This document shows, one piece after another, positions 9,101-16,292 of a stretch of 38,180 bases of DNA. The stretch covers positions 1 through 38,180 of the forward strand of contig SFFE01000029.1 of the NCBI GenBank assembly GCA_004556965.1, given 5' to 3'. The notes beneath the pieces are model-generated. The model was not told the DNA's origin, made no database searches, and worked only from the letters and a program-made list of their open reading frames with translations. Every line of letters begins with the position of its first letter. Within the stretch, counting starts at the first letter, position 1. A program made the position numbers and the translations under genes. Source of the stretch: Clostridiales bacterium. GTDB taxonomy: Bacteria > Bacillota > Clostridia > Oscillospirales > Oscillospiraceae.

Positions 9101-12002
9101 TCTTGTCCTCGGTCGCGTACATGCGCAGCGCGCGGATCGCGTCATACAGGCCCTGCTCGGAGAAATCGTCGGTCAGGATGACGTCACGGGCGTCGTTGGC
9201 GTTGCCCCACTTGCCCTTGTGGTTGTCCTGGTTGTTGGTGGGCGCAACGTGCCAGCCCTTGTCGAGCGCCATGGTGTAGTACTCGTAGCTGGGGTAGTAG
9301 CCGCCCGCGCCGATCTGGCCCTCGCCGTTGCCGACCTCGACCATGAAGATGCGGCTGTCGATCAGCGCATCCCAGTAGGAGAAGTCGCTGAACGTGCCGA
9401 AGGTGGAGCCGGGGTGGTTGAACTGGCTGAGGGAGTCCGCGCCCTCCGGCTGGCTGAGCAGGGCGTAATAGGCCTTCATGCCCGCGTCGGAGGTCTTGTT
9501 GTTGAGCGTGGTGTTGTTGCGGGAGACGATGCCGGGGGTGTTGAAGGTGTTGATGTGGCCGGGGCCGCCGGACCACGTCATCTCAAAGCCGGCAATGGCA
9601 ACGATATCAGACTGGCTGGCGTTGAAGGCCGCCACGGTATCTTTATAGGTTGCCCAGGTCTCCTGGCTGTATTCGGTGGCAAGGCTCATGTCATAGAGCG
9701 CGCCCTCCGGATTCGCAGCGCCGGACTTGTCAAAGTAGTTGGAGTGGTCGGTGAAGGCCACGAAGTCCACGTTTGCGTCCTCCGGCAGGTTCGCCACATA
9801 GTCCAGCGCGGCGTCCAGCGTGCCGGAGCCGTCGGAGTAGGTGGTGTGGGAGTGGAGCTGGCCGAAGTAGAGCTGATACTGCGACTCGCCCACGGTGAAG
9901 CTCCAGCTCTTGCTCGAAGCCTTGCCGTCCGCGCGCGTCACGGTGACGGTCACGCTCACGCGGCCGTCAGCCATGTCCTCTGCCGGGGTGTAGGACACCG
10001 TGCCGTCGGCGTAGACGGCCTCGACCTCCGCGCCGTTCACCGTCATGACGACGGTCGGGTTTTCGCCCGCGTTGGCGATTTCGGCGGAGATCACGGGCTT
10101 CTTCTCAGCGCCGGTCTCGCTGCCGCCAGCCGGCGTCACGTTGGAGATGACCGGCTCGTCCTTCACGGCGATTGTCACCGTGCCGGTGATGGCCGCGCCC
10201 TTCGTATCCGTGCCGGACACGGTGACGGTCAGGCGCTCGCCCACGACCTTGGCCGCGGGGATGGCGGCGGTGTACGTGCCGTTTTCCACGGTGTATTCCA
10301 GCGGCTGCTCACCGAGCTTCACGGTCAGCGCGCCCTGCACGCCGAACACCGCGTCCACGGTGAAGGTGAGCGTATAATCCTGTCCGGCGTAGGCGTCGGG
10401 CGCGTTGAAGCTGACGGCGGGCAGGTTCACCACGCCGTCGGTGACGGTCGTGCCGTCCGCCACGGGGTAGAAGTAGAAGGAATAGATGGTGTAATCCGTG
10501 ACCTTGCTGGGATTCATGCTATAGGTCTTGTAAGAGCCGCCGTAGTATTCCAGCCACTGGCCATAGCCGCTGTATTTTGCGGTGCGGCTCTGCAGATCAA
10601 AGCCGCCCACGCCGCCGTCGCAGTCCGTCACGGTCCAGTCGGCGTCCTCGGTGGCCTCCATGCTGTAGAAGGCGTTGTTGCCCGTGCCGTTCGAGCACAG
10701 GTAGCCGTCGTTTGCGGTCTTGAAGCGGTAATACTCGCCGTTTTTCTCAACGGTGAACACGCGTGCGCCGTTGGCGGGCACGGCCTTGCCGTCCGCGATC
10801 TCTGCAGCGGCGTTGTTGATGGAGGGGCTTTCCGTATTATCGTCCTGACCGGCCAGCACGCCCTTGGCGGACGCGTTGTAGAGCACGACCTGATCGCCGT
10901 CAGCGGGGAGATTGGTCTCCTCCTCCGGCACGCCCTCGCGCACCAGCTTGTAGAACACGAAGCCGAATTCCTTCTCGGTCAGCCTGCTGGCGGAGGTGTC
11001 ATAAACCGTGAACTCATCGTAACTTGGATGCCGTTCGATGTAGACATTTTCGTAGCTGGCCTCAAGCGTAGCATTGTAAAGATAATGCGTCATCGTTTCC
11101 GCATTGCATTCTGCCAGCTTCCAGCCGGTGTCCTTGGAGGCGTCTGTCGAGATGTTGGTGTGCGTGCCGCTCTTGTAGGCAGAGAGCATCTTGTCCCCCT
11201 GCGCGAAGCTGTACACGCCGTCCTCCACGCCGACCGTCCAGTTGATGGTCTCGGCGTCCTCCGTCGCAATCACGCCGTTTTCCACGTTGAGCGCCGCCGT
11301 TTTCAAATAGTAGGTAGCCTGCGGCTCCGAAGAAAGCGCCGCGCCATAGCCCGGATTGTAGAGCAGAACCGTATCGCCGTCCTGCGGCTCGGCAACCGGC
11401 TCGTACACAGAGTATTTCTTGTCGATCTCCGGATACGGATCGGGTTCCGCCGCCTCTACCTTGTAGAGCGCAAAATCAGCTGGGTAGCCCGACGGATTAT
11501 TCTTAACAGTCTCATTTTTGTACGCACGGAATTTATTTTCGCTGCCTTTATTGCTGGCAAGCACGGTCGTATCGCTGTCCCGACCGGCAAACCGGAAAGT
11601 GCCCTCCGTGCAGGTAACCGACCAGCTGTAGTCGCCGGACTGAATACCATTGGTATTGCCGCTCTTCGGCGCAACTGTTACGCCGTTACTGTCGGTCAGC
11701 TTGACCGTGGCGCCATCGACAGTGATCGTCCACACGATGGCAGGATCAACCATTACAGTATCGGCACTCGCATCAACTGCAGCTGCAGTGATCCAAGTAC
11801 CGTCCAGCACACCAGGCGCATACTCGGTGTTCGTCACCATCACATACTGGCCGGTGGTAAGTTCATCGGCAGATGTGACTTTCGTCGCAGTCACAGTGCC
11901 GCCCGCAGTCTCCACCGCGAACGCCGCCGTCGGCAGCAGGGTCATGACCATGACCAGCACCAGCAGCAGCGCAAGCAGTCTGCTGCGCGTTCGTGTTTTC
12001 AT
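6174..12002 (-). CDS. Giant secreted SLH protein with PHP (CehA/McbA-type) metallohydrolase domain
   Basis: This 1942-residue exported protein starts at 12002 after AAAGGAGG, with a signal peptide (RLLALLLVLVMVMTLLPTAAFA). An N-terminal region of about 450 residues has repeated beta-rich units (AVLYNPGYGAAL, VVLYNASAKGVL type). Ig-like segments occupy about 470-700. The PHP domain starts near residue 716 with LHSHTTYSDG, then FTDHSN, FNHPGS (about 860) and NNQDNHKGK (about 921), supplying the metal-binding His/Asp set of CehA/McbA-family proteins. About 1171-1476 is a ThuA/GATase-like domain (PSRRNGTALRDPYD, GGTVVLCGWGDF). About 1481-1671 holds two OB-fold/YhcR-like units, followed by a Cys-paired module with two CSxCG motifs. 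Three SLH repeats end the protein (about 1763-1941) and should bind it to the cell wall. Likely a cell-surface phosphodiesterase or nuclease; the substrate is not known. Confidence 0.88.
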   Translation of the reverse strand: MKTRTRSRLLALLLVLVMVMTLLPTAAFAVETAGGTVTATKVTSADELTTGQYVMVTNTEYAPGVLDGTWITAAAVDASADTVMVDPAIVWTITVDGATVKLTDSNGVTVAPKSGNTNGIQSGDYSWSVTCTEGTFRFAGRDSDTTVLASNKGSENKFRAYKNETVKNNPSGYPADFALYKVEAAEPDPYPEIDKKYSVYEPVAEPQDGDTVLLYNPGYGAALSSEPQATYYLKTAALNVENGVIATEDAETINWTVGVEDGVYSFAQGDKMLSAYKSGTHTNISTDASKDTGWKLAECNAETMTHYLYNATLEASYENVYIERHPSYDEFTVYDTSASRLTEKEFGFVFYKLVREGVPEEETNLPADGDQVVLYNASAKGVLAGQDDNTESPSINNAAAEIADGKAVPANGARVFTVEKNGEYYRFKTANDGYLCSNGTGNNAFYSMEATEDADWTVTDCDGGVGGFDLQSRTAKYSGYGQWLEYYGGSYKTYSMNPSKVTDYTIYSFYFYPVADGTTVTDGVVNLPAVSFNAPDAYAGQDYTLTFTVDAVFGVQGALTVKLGEQPLEYTVENGTYTAAIPAAKVVGERLTVTVSGTDTKGAAITGTVTIAVKDEPVISNVTPAGGSETGAEKKPVISAEIANAGENPTVVMTVNGAEVEAVYADGTVSYTPAEDMADGRVSVTVTVTRADGKASSKSWSFTVGESQYQLYFGQLHSHTTYSDGSGTLDAALDYVANLPEDANVDFVAFTDHSNYFDKSGAANPEGALYDMSLATEYSQETWATYKDTVAAFNASQSDIVAIAGFEMTWSGGPGHINTFNTPGIVSRNNTTLNNKTSDAGMKAYYALLSQPEGADSLSQFNHPGSTFGTFSDFSYWDALIDSRIFMVEVGNGEGQIGAGGYYPSYEYYTMALDKGWHVAPTNNQDNHKGKWGNANDARDVILTDDFSEQGLYDAIRALRMYATEDKNLELTYTVNDLPLGSSLTEVPDKLDIRVQVSDPDAADAISKVEVIVNSGKVAYTWDNAAALAAGDLSCTLDPDYSYYYIRVTEADGDLAVTAPVWVGEMLKLGISGVECGTAIPVTGEALELTTTLFNSEATDATVKSVTYTTNGSVVLGTDAKGYTIPANGTLEIPFQYTPDAAKVMTVTVTAVVEQDGKEYTFSMDVTLDVQDADKLVYIGIDASHHNEYVAGNYSDSMGNFSALAAGYSVRTVQLGSSEDLIAACSNEKYKAIILTAPSRRNGTALRDPYDTYSDAEITALAAFNNNGGTVVLCGWGDFYESYASFPAEDHMAAQQNKILAALGSSLRISDDETKDDTWNGGQSQRLYLSTYNFDSFLLSGVEYDAENPHNNLYTELYSQYGGASIYTVDASGAATSTVPETVTPVVFGFDTTYSADDDGDGYGGLGSVPKYNFDGAERLMVMATEQLDGKGLIVVSGAAFLSNFEVQAKAEDVDSGTEKNYSNYTICENLVQHLNPVTVTDIAEVLRQTAAGYKYTIEGVVTSNASGYDKDTAFFDCIYVQDATGGVCCFPVAGEFQIGDKVRVTGTTDFYQGEMELQVTSIEKIGDGEPVQPTEATAAQINDGSVRGSLVTVKGTVQSFELANGLVQTILVKDAAGNVARVFIDGYITTAKDVENLAVGAEITVTGLASYDDTFNAPDGPFARIRVRDRADVVCGEHKHNWGEWVVTKDATCAEAGEETRTCSACGETEMRAIEALGHTEVIDEAVAPTCTKTGLTEGKHCSVCGEILVAQEVVPALGHKCAAFTDIDMWAHDSICFVAENDIMNGMSATTFEPNLEASRAMMVMVLYRMAGEPDVSGLDNPFADVAAGAWYADAVVWAASTGITLGKSATEFVPEDDVTRAEMAVFLMRYAALKEQDVTQRAALTDFTDAASVPAWAVEAMQWAVAEGLVNGMGDGTIKPNGCATRAQIATILQRYLNQ

Positions 12003-12075
12003 CCGTGAAAAACCTCCTTTGTGTTCCTCATTTCTTCCAGGACGGGGAATCCTCCCCTTCGGTTGCTTTGATTCT

Positions 12076-12104
12076 ATCATAGCAGCGCCGGGAACGCCAG
12101 TGAA
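12076..12104 (-). promoter_or_regulatory. Promoter of the PHP/SLH protein gene
   Basis: On the minus strand TTCACT (12104-12099), 17 bp, TATGAT (12081-12076). It lies about 75 bp upstream of the start codon, in the non-repeat part of the gap. Confidence 0.5.
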
Positions 12105-12148
12105 AATCAGGGATTTTACAAAGATTGAACCGAAATTTGTGTTCATCC

Positions 12149-12405
12149 TCCGATGTGCAGGCGGCGGCGTCCAAACGGACTCGCTCCATTCCGCTTCCCG
12201 GGCAAGCCGGAAAGCTCCACATCCGCTCCTCCGTTTCTCCTCACAAAACCGAAACGATGTTCATTCGCTCCTCCGTTTCTCCTCACAAAACCGAAACGAT
12301 GTTTCGGTTTTGAAAGGACGAGCAGCAGAGCGAACGAGACCGCGTGTTTTACACGGGGGCGAGTGATGCGGAGCTTGCGAGGACGCGCGCGCGTTCATTC
12401 TGACG
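12149..12405 (-). repeat. Mosaic intergenic repeat, copy R2
   Basis: This is an inverted copy of the 20709-20916 repeat. Reading the minus strand from 12405 it begins CGTCAGAATGAACGCGC and runs through the CGTGTAAAACACG module, the AAAACCGAAAC/GTTTCGGTTTT palindrome and the GAGAAACGGAGGAGCGG and GGAGCTTTCCGGC modules. A 42-bp segment is duplicated in tandem (12224-12265 and 12266-12304). It fills most of the 475-bp gap between the two SLH genes; the plus-strand promoter at 12406 starts exactly where the repeat ends. Confidence 0.88.
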
Positions 12406-12434
12406 TTGCATCTTTCTGTCCAATCCGTTATAAT
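12406..12434 (+). promoter_or_regulatory. Promoter of the LRR/SLH protein gene
   Basis: TTGCAT (12406-12411), 17 bp, TATAAT (12429-12434), 44 bp before the start codon. The -35 abuts the CATTCTGACG terminus of the adjacent repeat. Confidence 0.75.
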
Positions 12435-12477
12435 AGAAGCCAATCTGTCCAACCATCAACAACAGGAGGGTTTTGCG

Positions 12478-13521
12478 ATGAAAAAACGCATCGTTTCCGT
12501 ACTGCTGGCGCTGTGCATGGCGCTCGCGCTGCTGCCCGGCTCGGCTCTGGCTGCCGGCCCCGGCTGGAACGCTTCCAACTTCACGCTTGAAAACGGCGAG
12601 GCCACGGTCAAAAGCTTCCCGGACGTGCACTATGCCGGCGAGGTGGAGGTGCCCGAAACGTTCGACGGCTGCCCCGTGACGAAGATCGGCAGCCGCGCGT
12701 TCGACAGCTGCGCGGCCGTCACCGGCATCACTCTGCCGGAGACCGTGCGCGCGATCGGCGACTATGCGTTCCGCGCCTGCACCGCGCTGGAGTATGTCTA
12801 TCTGCCGCCCGCGGTGAACACGGTGGGCGAGCACGCCTTTGAGGGCTGCAGCAGCAGTCTCATCATCTTCGGCAAGCTCGGCAGCTACGCCGAGCAGGTC
12901 GCTGCGGCCAACAACCTCGTGTTCCTGTCGTCCGAGATGCCGTTTACGGACGTGACGCCCGGCGACTGGTTCTACTGGCACGTCTACTCCGTCTACACCA
13001 CCCGCCTGATGAACGGCATGAGCGCCACCACCTTCGCGCCGAACCTCGAAATGAGCCGCGCCATGCTGGCGACCGTCCTCTACCGCATGGAGGGCTCGCC
13101 GGACGTGAGCGGCCTGATCTGCCCGTTTGCCGACGTGCCGGCCGGCGAGTGGTACACCAACGCGGTGATCTGGTGCGCCGACAAGGGCATCGTGCAGGGC
13201 GTCTCGGAGACGGTCTTCGCGCCCAAGGACAACGTCACGCGCGAGCAGACCGTGACCATGTTCAGCCGCTACTGCGCCAAGCTCTACGGCTGCGATGTGT
13301 CGGGCGCGGCCGGCGCGCTCGACCGCTTCGCGGACGCAGACCGCGTCATGGCCTACGCCGTCGAGCCGTTTGGCTGGGCGGTGGAAAACGGCATCATCAA
13401 CGGCATGAGCAGCGATGTTCCCACGCTCGCCCCGCAGAACACGGCCACCCGCGCGCAGGTCGCCAAAATGCTGATCTGTGTGATCCAGTACCTCAGCGAC
13501 GAGGGCTACATCGTCGAATGA
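12478..13521 (+). CDS. Secreted SLH protein with BspA-type leucine-rich region
   Basis: This 347-residue exported protein has a signal peptide (RIVSVLLALCMALALLPGSALA) and a BspA/LRR_5-type region at about residues 40-130 (AFDSCAAVTGITLPETVRAIGDYAF, then AFRACTALEYVYLPPAV). Three SLH repeats span about residues 155-345. The first SLH repeat is strikingly like that of the neighbouring giant protein: both contain MNGMSATTF and PDVSGL...PFADV, suggesting a common anchor. The start at 12478 follows AGGAGGG. The C-terminal residues VE and the stop codon (GTCGAATGA) are made by the beginning of a mosaic repeat. Probably an adhesin or wall protein. Confidence 0.88.
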   Translation: MKKRIVSVLLALCMALALLPGSALAAGPGWNASNFTLENGEATVKSFPDVHYAGEVEVPETFDGCPVTKIGSRAFDSCAAVTGITLPETVRAIGDYAFRACTALEYVYLPPAVNTVGEHAFEGCSSSLIIFGKLGSYAEQVAAANNLVFLSSEMPFTDVTPGDWFYWHVYSVYTTRLMNGMSATTFAPNLEMSRAMLATVLYRMEGSPDVSGLICPFADVPAGEWYTNAVIWCADKGIVQGVSETVFAPKDNVTREQTVTMFSRYCAKLYGCDVSGAAGALDRFADADRVMAYAVEPFGWAVENGIINGMSSDVPTLAPQNTATRAQVAKMLICVIQYLSDEGYIVE

Positions 13522-13626
13522 ACACGCTCCACTCCATTTCCGCGTAAACACGAAAATTCCGTGTCCGCTCCTTCATTCTCCTCTTCCTCCGAGACCGCTT
13601 CGCTGGGTCTCGTCGGAGACGCGGGG
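13513..13626 (+). repeat. Mosaic intergenic repeat, copy R3
   Basis: It starts GTCGAATGAACACGCT, overlapping the stop codon of the SLH gene. It then has CTCCATTTCCGCGTAAACACG (shared with 23240-23258), TCCGCTCCTTCATTCT, and a hairpin CTCCGAGACC/GGTCTCGTCGGAG followed by CGCGGGG. The hairpin matches 15090-15122 closely. Confidence 0.82.
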
Positions 13627-13660
13627 AATCTGCGGCAAAACCCCCGCTTCATTGCCAAGC

Positions 13661-13697
13661 AAACGACAGCCCCGGCCAATGGCCGGGGCTGTCGTTT
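13661..13697. terminator. Bidirectional terminator
   Basis: A 17-bp perfect stem (AAACGACAGCCCCGGCC with 13681-13697) has an AAT loop and flanking A and T runs. It overlaps the stop codon of the YibE/F gene. Confidence 0.9.
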
Positions 13698-14892
13698 ATT
13701 TCGTCTTGTCTTTTTTCGGCCGCGTGAGCAGCACCGCGCTGACGAGCGCCGTCAGCGGGATGGAGAGGATGACGCCGATACTGCTGCTGACGCCGCTGAC
13801 CACCTCGATCGAGAGGTACGCGGAGCTGAGCAGCTGGTGCAGCGACAGGCCCAGCGAATAGAGATAGAGGATGAGCGTAAAGCCGCTGCCGAGAAACGCG
13901 AGGATGAGCGTGTTCGTCATGGTGCCGACCATATCGCGCCCGATGTTCATGCCGGAGCGGAACAGCTCCCGGCGCGTCAGGCCGGGGTTCGCGTCGTGCA
14001 CCTCGGACAGGGACGATGCGATGCCCATCGTCACGTCCATCACCGCGCCGAGCGCGCTGATGACCACGCCGCCGACGAGCAGCCCGCGCAGAGCGATGGG
14101 CACGCCCTGCTGCCGGAGCTGGAGCAGCGGCTCCACGTCCGTGATGCGCAGCCCGTCGATGCGCACGATCGCCTGCGCCGCAAGCCCGAACAGCAGCGCC
14201 AGCGCCGTACCCGCGACGGCGCCGAGCATGGCGCACACCGTTTTGCGCCGCACGCCGCCCAGAATCGTAAGACTCACGACCGCCACATACGCACACACGA
14301 GAAACACCGCCGGGAGCGTGGGCGCGCCCTTCATCAGCAGCGGGATGAGCACGAAAAACAGGCACGCGAGCGTCACGAGCAGCCCCACGAGCGATTTCAG
14401 TCCCGTTTTGCCGCCGACCGCGACCGTCACGGCCAGAAACACCGCCGCCACGAGCAGCAGCGGCGTTGCGCGGTTGTACTCGTACACCGTGGCGAGGTGG
14501 CTGCCGTCGTCATAGGTGGAGATGATCAGGGTCACCCCGTCGCCCGCGCCGAGCGGCACGCCGTAGAGCGGGCCGACGTAGTTGTAGGCCTGCAGCGTCT
14601 CGCCCTTGTACCGGCCGGAGGTGACCTCCACGAGCATGAGCTGCTCGCCGCGGTAGCCGCCGTCCGCCGTGGGGTCGGCCTGTGTGCTGTCGGACAGGAT
14701 CTGGCGGATGACGCCGGTCTCGTACTCGGCGTATTCCGTGGCCGCGGACGCTTCCGTCTCCGTCCCGGACGCGGCCCAGACGCGCGCCGCCGCGAACAGC
14801 ACCGCCGCCGCCAGCAGCACGATGCACGTCCATTTTTCCTCCCGGAGCCACTGCTGAAACGGGCGGCGGCGCCGGGTCGTTTTCGTTTTCAT
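13696..14892 (-). CDS. YibE/F family integral membrane protein
   Basis: This 398-residue protein has an N-terminal membrane segment (about residues 20-40), an extracytoplasmic OB-like region up to about residue 150 (VTSGRYKGETLQAYNYVGP), and about seven further hydrophobic segments. The block GLLVGGVVISALGAVMDVTMGIASSL is characteristic of the YibE/F family, which is of unknown molecular function. I chose the ATG at 14892, preceded by AAAGGA, over the in-frame ATG at 14922, which lacks a ribosome binding site. It appears monocistronic. A transport role is possible but not established. Confidence 0.85.
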   Translation of the reverse strand: MKTKTTRRRRPFQQWLREEKWTCIVLLAAAVLFAAARVWAASGTETEASAATEYAEYETGVIRQILSDSTQADPTADGGYRGEQLMLVEVTSGRYKGETLQAYNYVGPLYGVPLGAGDGVTLIISTYDDGSHLATVYEYNRATPLLLVAAVFLAVTVAVGGKTGLKSLVGLLVTLACLFFVLIPLLMKGAPTLPAVFLVCAYVAVVSLTILGGVRRKTVCAMLGAVAGTALALLFGLAAQAIVRIDGLRITDVEPLLQLRQQGVPIALRGLLVGGVVISALGAVMDVTMGIASSLSEVHDANPGLTRRELFRSGMNIGRDMVGTMTNTLILAFLGSGFTLILYLYSLGLSLHQLLSSAYLSIEVVSGVSSSIGVILSIPLTALVSAVLLTRPKKDKTK

Positions 14893-14967
14893 AGGCAGGT
14901 TCCTTTCCCGCAGGATCGTCAAAAAAGTCCGGTTTCAGCATAGCAACTTCGTCGAGCCCTGTCAAGG

Positions 14968-15142
14968 CGTCAGAATGACAGCGCAAGGTCATCCCGTACC
15001 GCAAGCGGTACGGGATCGACCGGCACTGTCATTCTTCCTCTTTCGCCGCCTGCGGGCGGCGTGGGCACGCTCCGCTTCCCCGTTCTTCCTTGTCCTCCGA
15101 GACCACTTCGTCGGGTCTCGTCGGAGATGCGGGGTGCGATGC
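14968..15142 (+). repeat. Mosaic intergenic repeat, copy R4, with nested-hairpin unit
   Basis: It starts CGTCAGAATGACAGCGC. The unit 14974-15033 has outer arms AATGACAGCGC/GCACTGTCATT and an inner variable hairpin CCCGTACCG-CAAG-CGGTACGGG. The same outer arms with a different inner stem occur at 33260-33319. It continues with TCCGCTTCCCCGTTCTTCCT and the hairpin CTCCGAGACC...GGTCTCGTCGGAG, then ATGCGGGGTGCG. It lies immediately next to the DUF559 element and fills the gap before it. Confidence 0.85.
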
Positions 15143-15205
15143 GCACTCAGCCAGAGGCTCCCTTGTGTAAAGGGAGCTGTCAGCGAAGCTGACTGAGGGA
15201 TTGTC
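15143..15205 (+). repeat. Left structured inverted repeat of DUF559 unit
   Basis: It contains stem 1 (15157-15164 with 15170-15177, loop GTGTA) and stem 2 (15179-15184 with 15188-15193, loop GAA), ending TGAGGGATTGTC. On the minus strand it encodes the last codons and stop of the DUF559 gene. Confidence 0.85.
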
Positions 15206-15548
15206 TCACTGCGGTGTCGATCAATTCACAAACGCCACGAAAATTTCTACTGACCTCATTGTTTGGAATCCGAATCACCGTAAGCCCATAGGACTCCAAA
15301 AAAGCCGTACGCTCCTCATCCTGTTTCATTTTCTTATCCTCGTAGTGCTGGGAACCATCCAGTTCAATGACGAATTTCGCTTCCGCACTGTAAAAATCCA
15401 CAATATACTTTCCGAGGACTTTTTGCCTTGAAAACCGGACAGGGTAGGAACGCAAAAAGTCATACCAAAGATGTCGCTCTTCTTTTGTCATTTCTTTTCG
15501 CAGTTGTTTTGCCAATGGCACCAACTGCTGATTATACTTTCTCTGCAT
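15180..15548 (-). CDS. DUF559 (Vsr-like fold) endonuclease-domain protein
   Basis: This 122-residue protein belongs to the DUF559 group related to very-short-patch-repair and restriction-type endonucleases. The core shows the PD-(D/E)XK-like pattern: KYIVDFYSAEAKFVIELDGSQHY at about residues 46-68 (Asp in VDFY, Glu-Leu-Asp in IELDGSQH), then a Glu-rich helix and the strand YGLTVIRIPNNEV. Length is normal for the stand-alone family (about 115-130). I chose the ATG at 15548 because GGAGGGG precedes it by 7 nt; that sequence is part of the right inverted repeat. The last residues (RQSLSQLR) and TGA come from the left inverted repeat. Biochemical function is not established; a DNA-nicking role is inferred from the fold. 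Confidence 0.88.
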   Translation of the reverse strand: MQRKYNQQLVPLAKQLRKEMTKEERHLWYDFLRSYPVRFSRQKVLGKYIVDFYSAEAKFVIELDGSQHYEDKKMKQDEERTAFLESYGLTVIRIPNNEVSRNFRGVCELIDTAVRQSLSQLR

Positions 15549-15615
15549 GACAACCCCTCCGTCACGGCTGCGCCGTGCCACCTCCCCTTACACAGGGGAG
15601 GCTCTGATGCAGTGC
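15549..15615 (-). repeat. Right structured inverted repeat of DUF559 unit
   Basis: On the minus strand: GCACTGCATCAGAG, stem 1 (15601-15594 with 15588-15581, loop GTGTA), stem 2 CACGGC-GCA-GCCGTG (15577-15563), then ACGGAGGGGTTGTC directly before the ATG. It is the partner of 15143-15205. Confidence 0.85.
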
Positions 15616-15622
15616 AATTGCA

Positions 15623-15656
15623 AAACACCCGCAGAAGCACGCTTCTGCGGGTGTTT
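15623..15656. terminator. Bidirectional terminator
   Basis: A 16-bp stem (AAACACCCGCAGAAGC at 15623-15638 with 15641-15656) ends in TTT on the plus strand and AAA/TTT on the minus strand. It terminates the phosphoribosyltransferase gene 11 bp past its stop. Confidence 0.85.
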
Positions 15657-15667
15657 GCTACTCGGTT

Positions 15668-16222
15668 TTACGCCTTCTCCGTTCCGTCGGGATTGAACAG
15701 CGGCAGGTGGCCGAGGACAATGATGTCCTTGCGGTCGATGGCGTCGCCCTCGGCGAGCACGGCCATCTTGCCTGCGATGATGCCGCCGGCCTTGTTCACC
15801 AGCTCCTCCATCGCGTGCAGCGACTCGCCCGTTGAGATCACGTCGTCCACGATCAGCATGCGCTTGCCGCGGATCAGTTCGGCGTCCGCGGTGTCCATCA
15901 CCAGCGTCTGCACGCCCTGCGTCGTGATCGACTTCACGTTCACGGCGAACACGTCCGACATGTATGCCTTCGCCTTCTTGCGCGCGAGGAAATACTTCTC
16001 CGCGCCGCTCTGGCGTGCCATTTCATACAGCAGCGGGATGGCCTTCGCCTCAGGAGCGATCAGGTAGTCATATTCAGGCGCGAGCTTGAGCAGCTCGGCC
16101 GCGCAGTGCACGGTCAGTTCCACATCGCCGAACATGACGAACGCGCCGATGTAAAGATCGTCCGATACTCTACAAAGGGGCAGATCGCGTTTCAACCCGG
16201 CGATATCCATCTCATAGGTCAT
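15668..16222 (-). CDS. Adenine phosphoribosyltransferase-like protein
   Basis: This 184-residue type I phosphoribosyltransferase has the PRPP-binding motif MLIVDDVISTGES near residues 121-133. APEAKAIPLLYEMARQSG at about 56-73 is the usual flanking block of Apt/Xpt proteins. It probably converts a purine base and PRPP to the nucleotide; adenine is the likely but unproven substrate. The start at 16222 follows GAGGAGG with about 8 nt spacing. It is monocistronic, divergent from the sodium symporter gene. Confidence 0.8.
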   Translation of the reverse strand: MTYEMDIAGLKRDLPLCRVSDDLYIGAFVMFGDVELTVHCAAELLKLAPEYDYLIAPEAKAIPLLYEMARQSGAEKYFLARKKAKAYMSDVFAVNVKSITTQGVQTLVMDTADAELIRGKRMLIVDDVISTGESLHAMEELVNKAGGIIAGKMAVLAEGDAIDRKDIIVLGHLPLFNPDGTEKA

Positions 16223-16264
16223 TTCGGGTTTCCTCCTCAATTTTTGTTGAAAATGAACACCGCT

Positions 16265-16292
16265 ATTATACATGATTCCATCGAAAATGCAA
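16265..16292 (-). promoter_or_regulatory. Promoter of phosphoribosyltransferase gene
   Basis: On the minus strand TTGCAT (16292-16287), 16 bp, TATAAT (16270-16265), with TG directly before the -10. It lies about 45 bp upstream of the start codon. The remaining gap (16293-16510) is A+T-rich and has no other clear feature. Confidence 0.6.

Larger units (their letters stand above)
15143..15615 (-). mobile_element. Putative DUF559 mobile unit bounded by structured inverted repeats
   Basis: The DUF559 gene is enclosed by two inverted copies of one element (15143-15205 and 15615-15549). Both read GCACT-N4-CAGAG, a hairpin around TGTGTAA, a second hairpin, then GAGGG(A/G)TTGTC. Stem 1 is GCTCCCTT/AAGGGAGC on the left and CCTCCCCT/AGGGGAGG on the right. 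Stem 2 is GTCAGC/GCTGAC on the left and CACGGC/GCCGTG on the right. The stems differ but pairing is kept. The right copy supplies the ribosome binding site and the left copy the stop codon. Calling it mobile is an inference from this architecture; no target duplication is proven. Confidence 0.6.

Noticed and set aside
5976..12008. A 2010-codon open frame on the plus strand opposite the PHP/SLH gene
   Set aside because: It is a shadow frame of the minus-strand gene in G+C-rich sequence: rich in Arg, His, Val and Ala, no ribosome binding site and no recognisable domains.
15152..15606. Target-site duplication flanking the DUF559 unit
   Set aside because: Similar short words (GATGC) occur near both ends, but they are too short and not symmetrically placed, so no duplication can be claimed.
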